DNA from: an uncultured Caulobacterales bacterium
Lineage (GTDB): Bacteria; Pseudomonadota; Alphaproteobacteria; Caulobacterales; Maricaulaceae
Length of the DNA stretch: 15,566 nt
Direction: 5' to 3'
Assembly: GCA_938007945.1 (NCBI GenBank)
Contig: CALLME010000054.1
Location: forward strand, 1 to 15,566
Position numbers and translations under genes: made by a program
Shown: positions 14,791 to 15,566 of the stretch, one piece after another
Layout of the letters: each line of letters starts with the position of its first letter
Numbering within the stretch: position 1 is the stretch's first letter
Notes under the pieces: model-generated
What the model was told of the DNA's origin: nothing
Seen by the model: the letters and a program-made list of their open reading frames with translations, nothing else
Databases searched by the model: none

Positions 14791-15300
14791 TTAGCCTAGA
14801 CCCGCTGCATATCGGAAAATATCGCTCTGTGGAAGCGTGGCAAGCGCACCGAACGCAAGTGCCAAGCCATATGGCATCTTCTTTTGATCTTTAAACATAG
14901 TGTGCATCCATGGCGCGGTCATGACACGCACAGGAATAAATTTACGACCCGCAAGAATAAAGAAGGCCAATGCGCCGCCTGCTAGCGTTGTATAGGCGAC
15001 ATACATAAGCAGATCATCAAACGTCCACCAAAAAGATGTTGCCGCCATGAGTTTAGCATCGCCGCCCCCGAGCCAGCCAAAGGCAAACATAGCAAAGCCA
15101 AGCACAAACATACCAAGGCCAGAGCCCATATGTTCTCCAAAATTTGGCATGCCTTGCCACACGAAGGGAAAACAAACAGCGAAGGCGCCAAGCAGAAGGA
15201 GGCTCACCCAATTGGGTATCGTCATTGTGGAGGCGTCTTTGATGGCCGCTGTCAGCATCGTCAACGTAAAGACCGCAAAGATTATAAATGTCATCACCAT
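14791..15300 (-). CDS. cpaA: Flp-type prepilin peptidase CpaA/TadV
   Basis: A 169-residue, very hydrophobic protein with about five to six membrane segments. Both aspartates of A24 aspartic prepilin peptidases are visible: Asp22 in IKDASTMTIPNW and Asp81 in the GGGDAKL motif (78-84). The short length without the N-methyltransferase region is normal for the TadV/CpaA type, which cleaves the leader of Flp pilins and pseudopilins at the inner membrane. AGGGA about eight bases upstream supports the ATG at 15300; a second Met two codons in is possible. It lies between the pilin gene and cpaB, with terminators on both sides, so it is probably its own transcription unit. The family and role are secure. 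Confidence 0.95.
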   Translation of the reverse strand: MVMTFIIFAVFTLTMLTAAIKDASTMTIPNWVSLLLLGAFAVCFPFVWQGMPNFGEHMGSGLGMFVLGFAMFAFGWLGGGDAKLMAATSFWWTFDDLLMYVAYTTLAGGALAFFILAGRKFIPVRVMTAPWMHTMFKDQKKMPYGLALAFGALATLPQSDIFRYAAGLG

Positions 15301-15336
15301 TGTTTTGTCCCTAATAATTGGAATTGTCCGTTTTTA

Positions 15337-15352
15337 TAACGCAAGAGCGTTA
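15337..15352. promoter_or_regulatory. Inverted repeat overlapping a possible cpaA -10 region
   Basis: TAACGC-AAGA-GCGTTA, arms of six bases, lies about 37 bp before the cpaA ATG. On the minus strand it runs into TATAAA (15338-15333), a possible -10, with no clear -35. An operator over the promoter is one reading. Confidence 0.35.
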
Positions 15353-15393
15353 ACATGCGGTTTTCACAGAATAACTTTGAGAGCGTTCAAACC

Positions 15394-15420
15394 AAAAAAA
15401 GACCGCTCCGAAGAGCGGCC
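15394..15420 (-). terminator. Rho-independent terminator after the Flp pilin gene
   Basis: In the minus direction an 8-bp stem with one G-U pair encloses a UUCG tetraloop closed by C-G, an especially stable loop, and is followed by seven Ts (15400 to 15394). It starts 24 bp after the pilin stop. A strong terminator here fits a pilin gene transcribed at high level and separately from cpaA. Confidence 0.93.
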
Positions 15421-15444
15421 TTTCAATATTGAATTAGCTATCAA

Positions 15445-15566
15445 TTAAGATGCAGAATCCATTTCGTCAGCGACTTCGCCGAACTTTGTGTTGATCGACG
15501 TACCAAGACGCTGAGCACCAACAATAAGAGCAACGCCAACAAGAGCGGCAATTAGGCCGTACTCAA
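15445..15566 (-). CDS. flp: Flp/Fap family pilin, C-terminal part only
   Basis: The minus strand from the window edge reads 39 residues to a TAA: it begins EYGLIAALVGVALIVGA and ends in EVADEMDSAS. The start is the Flp pilin signature (Glu-Tyr followed by a hydrophobic helix), which in the family comes shortly after the cleavage site for CpaA. The leader, the cleavage site and the start codon lie beyond the right edge. The mature pilin would be about 50 residues. This is the major subunit of the Tad pilus (PilA in Caulobacter). Codon use is fairly uniform, and a strong terminator follows. The gene is cut by the window edge and not degraded; whether other pilin copies precede it cannot be seen. 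Confidence 0.93.
   Translation of the reverse strand, partial: EYGLIAALVGVALIVGAQRLGTSINTKFGEVADEMDSAS

Overview
The window looks like chromosomal DNA of a Gram-negative alphaproteobacterium. Four things support this: a Kdo-activating enzyme (LPS synthesis), a membrane-anchored c-type cytochrome next to kdsB (an arrangement common in alphaproteobacteria), a Caulobacter-type cpa/tad pilus gene order, and CtrA-like sites (TTAACCAT and a near TTAA-N7-TTAA) upstream of pilus genes. Moderate GC and the mixture of features suggest a dimorphic or stalked lineage such as Hyphomonadaceae or another Maricaulales relative. That placement is inference, not something the sequence proves.

Left part (1-5029), mostly housekeeping and envelope genes. 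A 5' fragment of kdsB (minus strand, running off the left edge) is divergent from a cytochrome c gene of the CycM type. Next comes a minus-strand pair, a MarR-type regulator and an NlpC/P60 hydrolase, overlapping by one base. Divergent from this pair is a plus-strand acyltransferase-3-like membrane protein that lacks residues normally considered catalytic. Its 3' end overlaps tail to tail by 39 bp with a minus-strand M17 leucyl aminopeptidase family gene.

Right part (5223-15566), a Tad (tight adherence/Flp) pilus locus. One plus-strand lipoprotein with TPR repeats (TadD type) carries a long Gln/Pro-rich tail. It faces the main minus-strand cluster across a strong terminator that can work in both directions. 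Reading in the direction of transcription (right to left), the cluster is: Flp pilin (only the C-terminal half is in the window) with its own terminator; cpaA prepilin peptidase with its own terminator; then a tight operon cpaB-cpaC-cpaD-cpaE-cpaF-tadB-tadC. Together these supply pilin, pilin processing (CpaA), the outer-membrane secretin and its partners (CpaC, CpaB, CpaD, probably TadD), the polar localisation ATPase (CpaE), the secretion ATPase (CpaF) and the inner-membrane platform (TadB, TadC). The pseudopilin genes tadE/F/G are not in the window.

No stretch longer than 300 bp lacks a gene. I saw no rRNA, tRNA, CRISPR array, insertion sequence or prophage. Most of the window is conventional. 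The points most worth a second look are the acyltransferase homologue with replaced catalytic positions, the inverted tadD with its repeat tail, and the CtrA-like sites.
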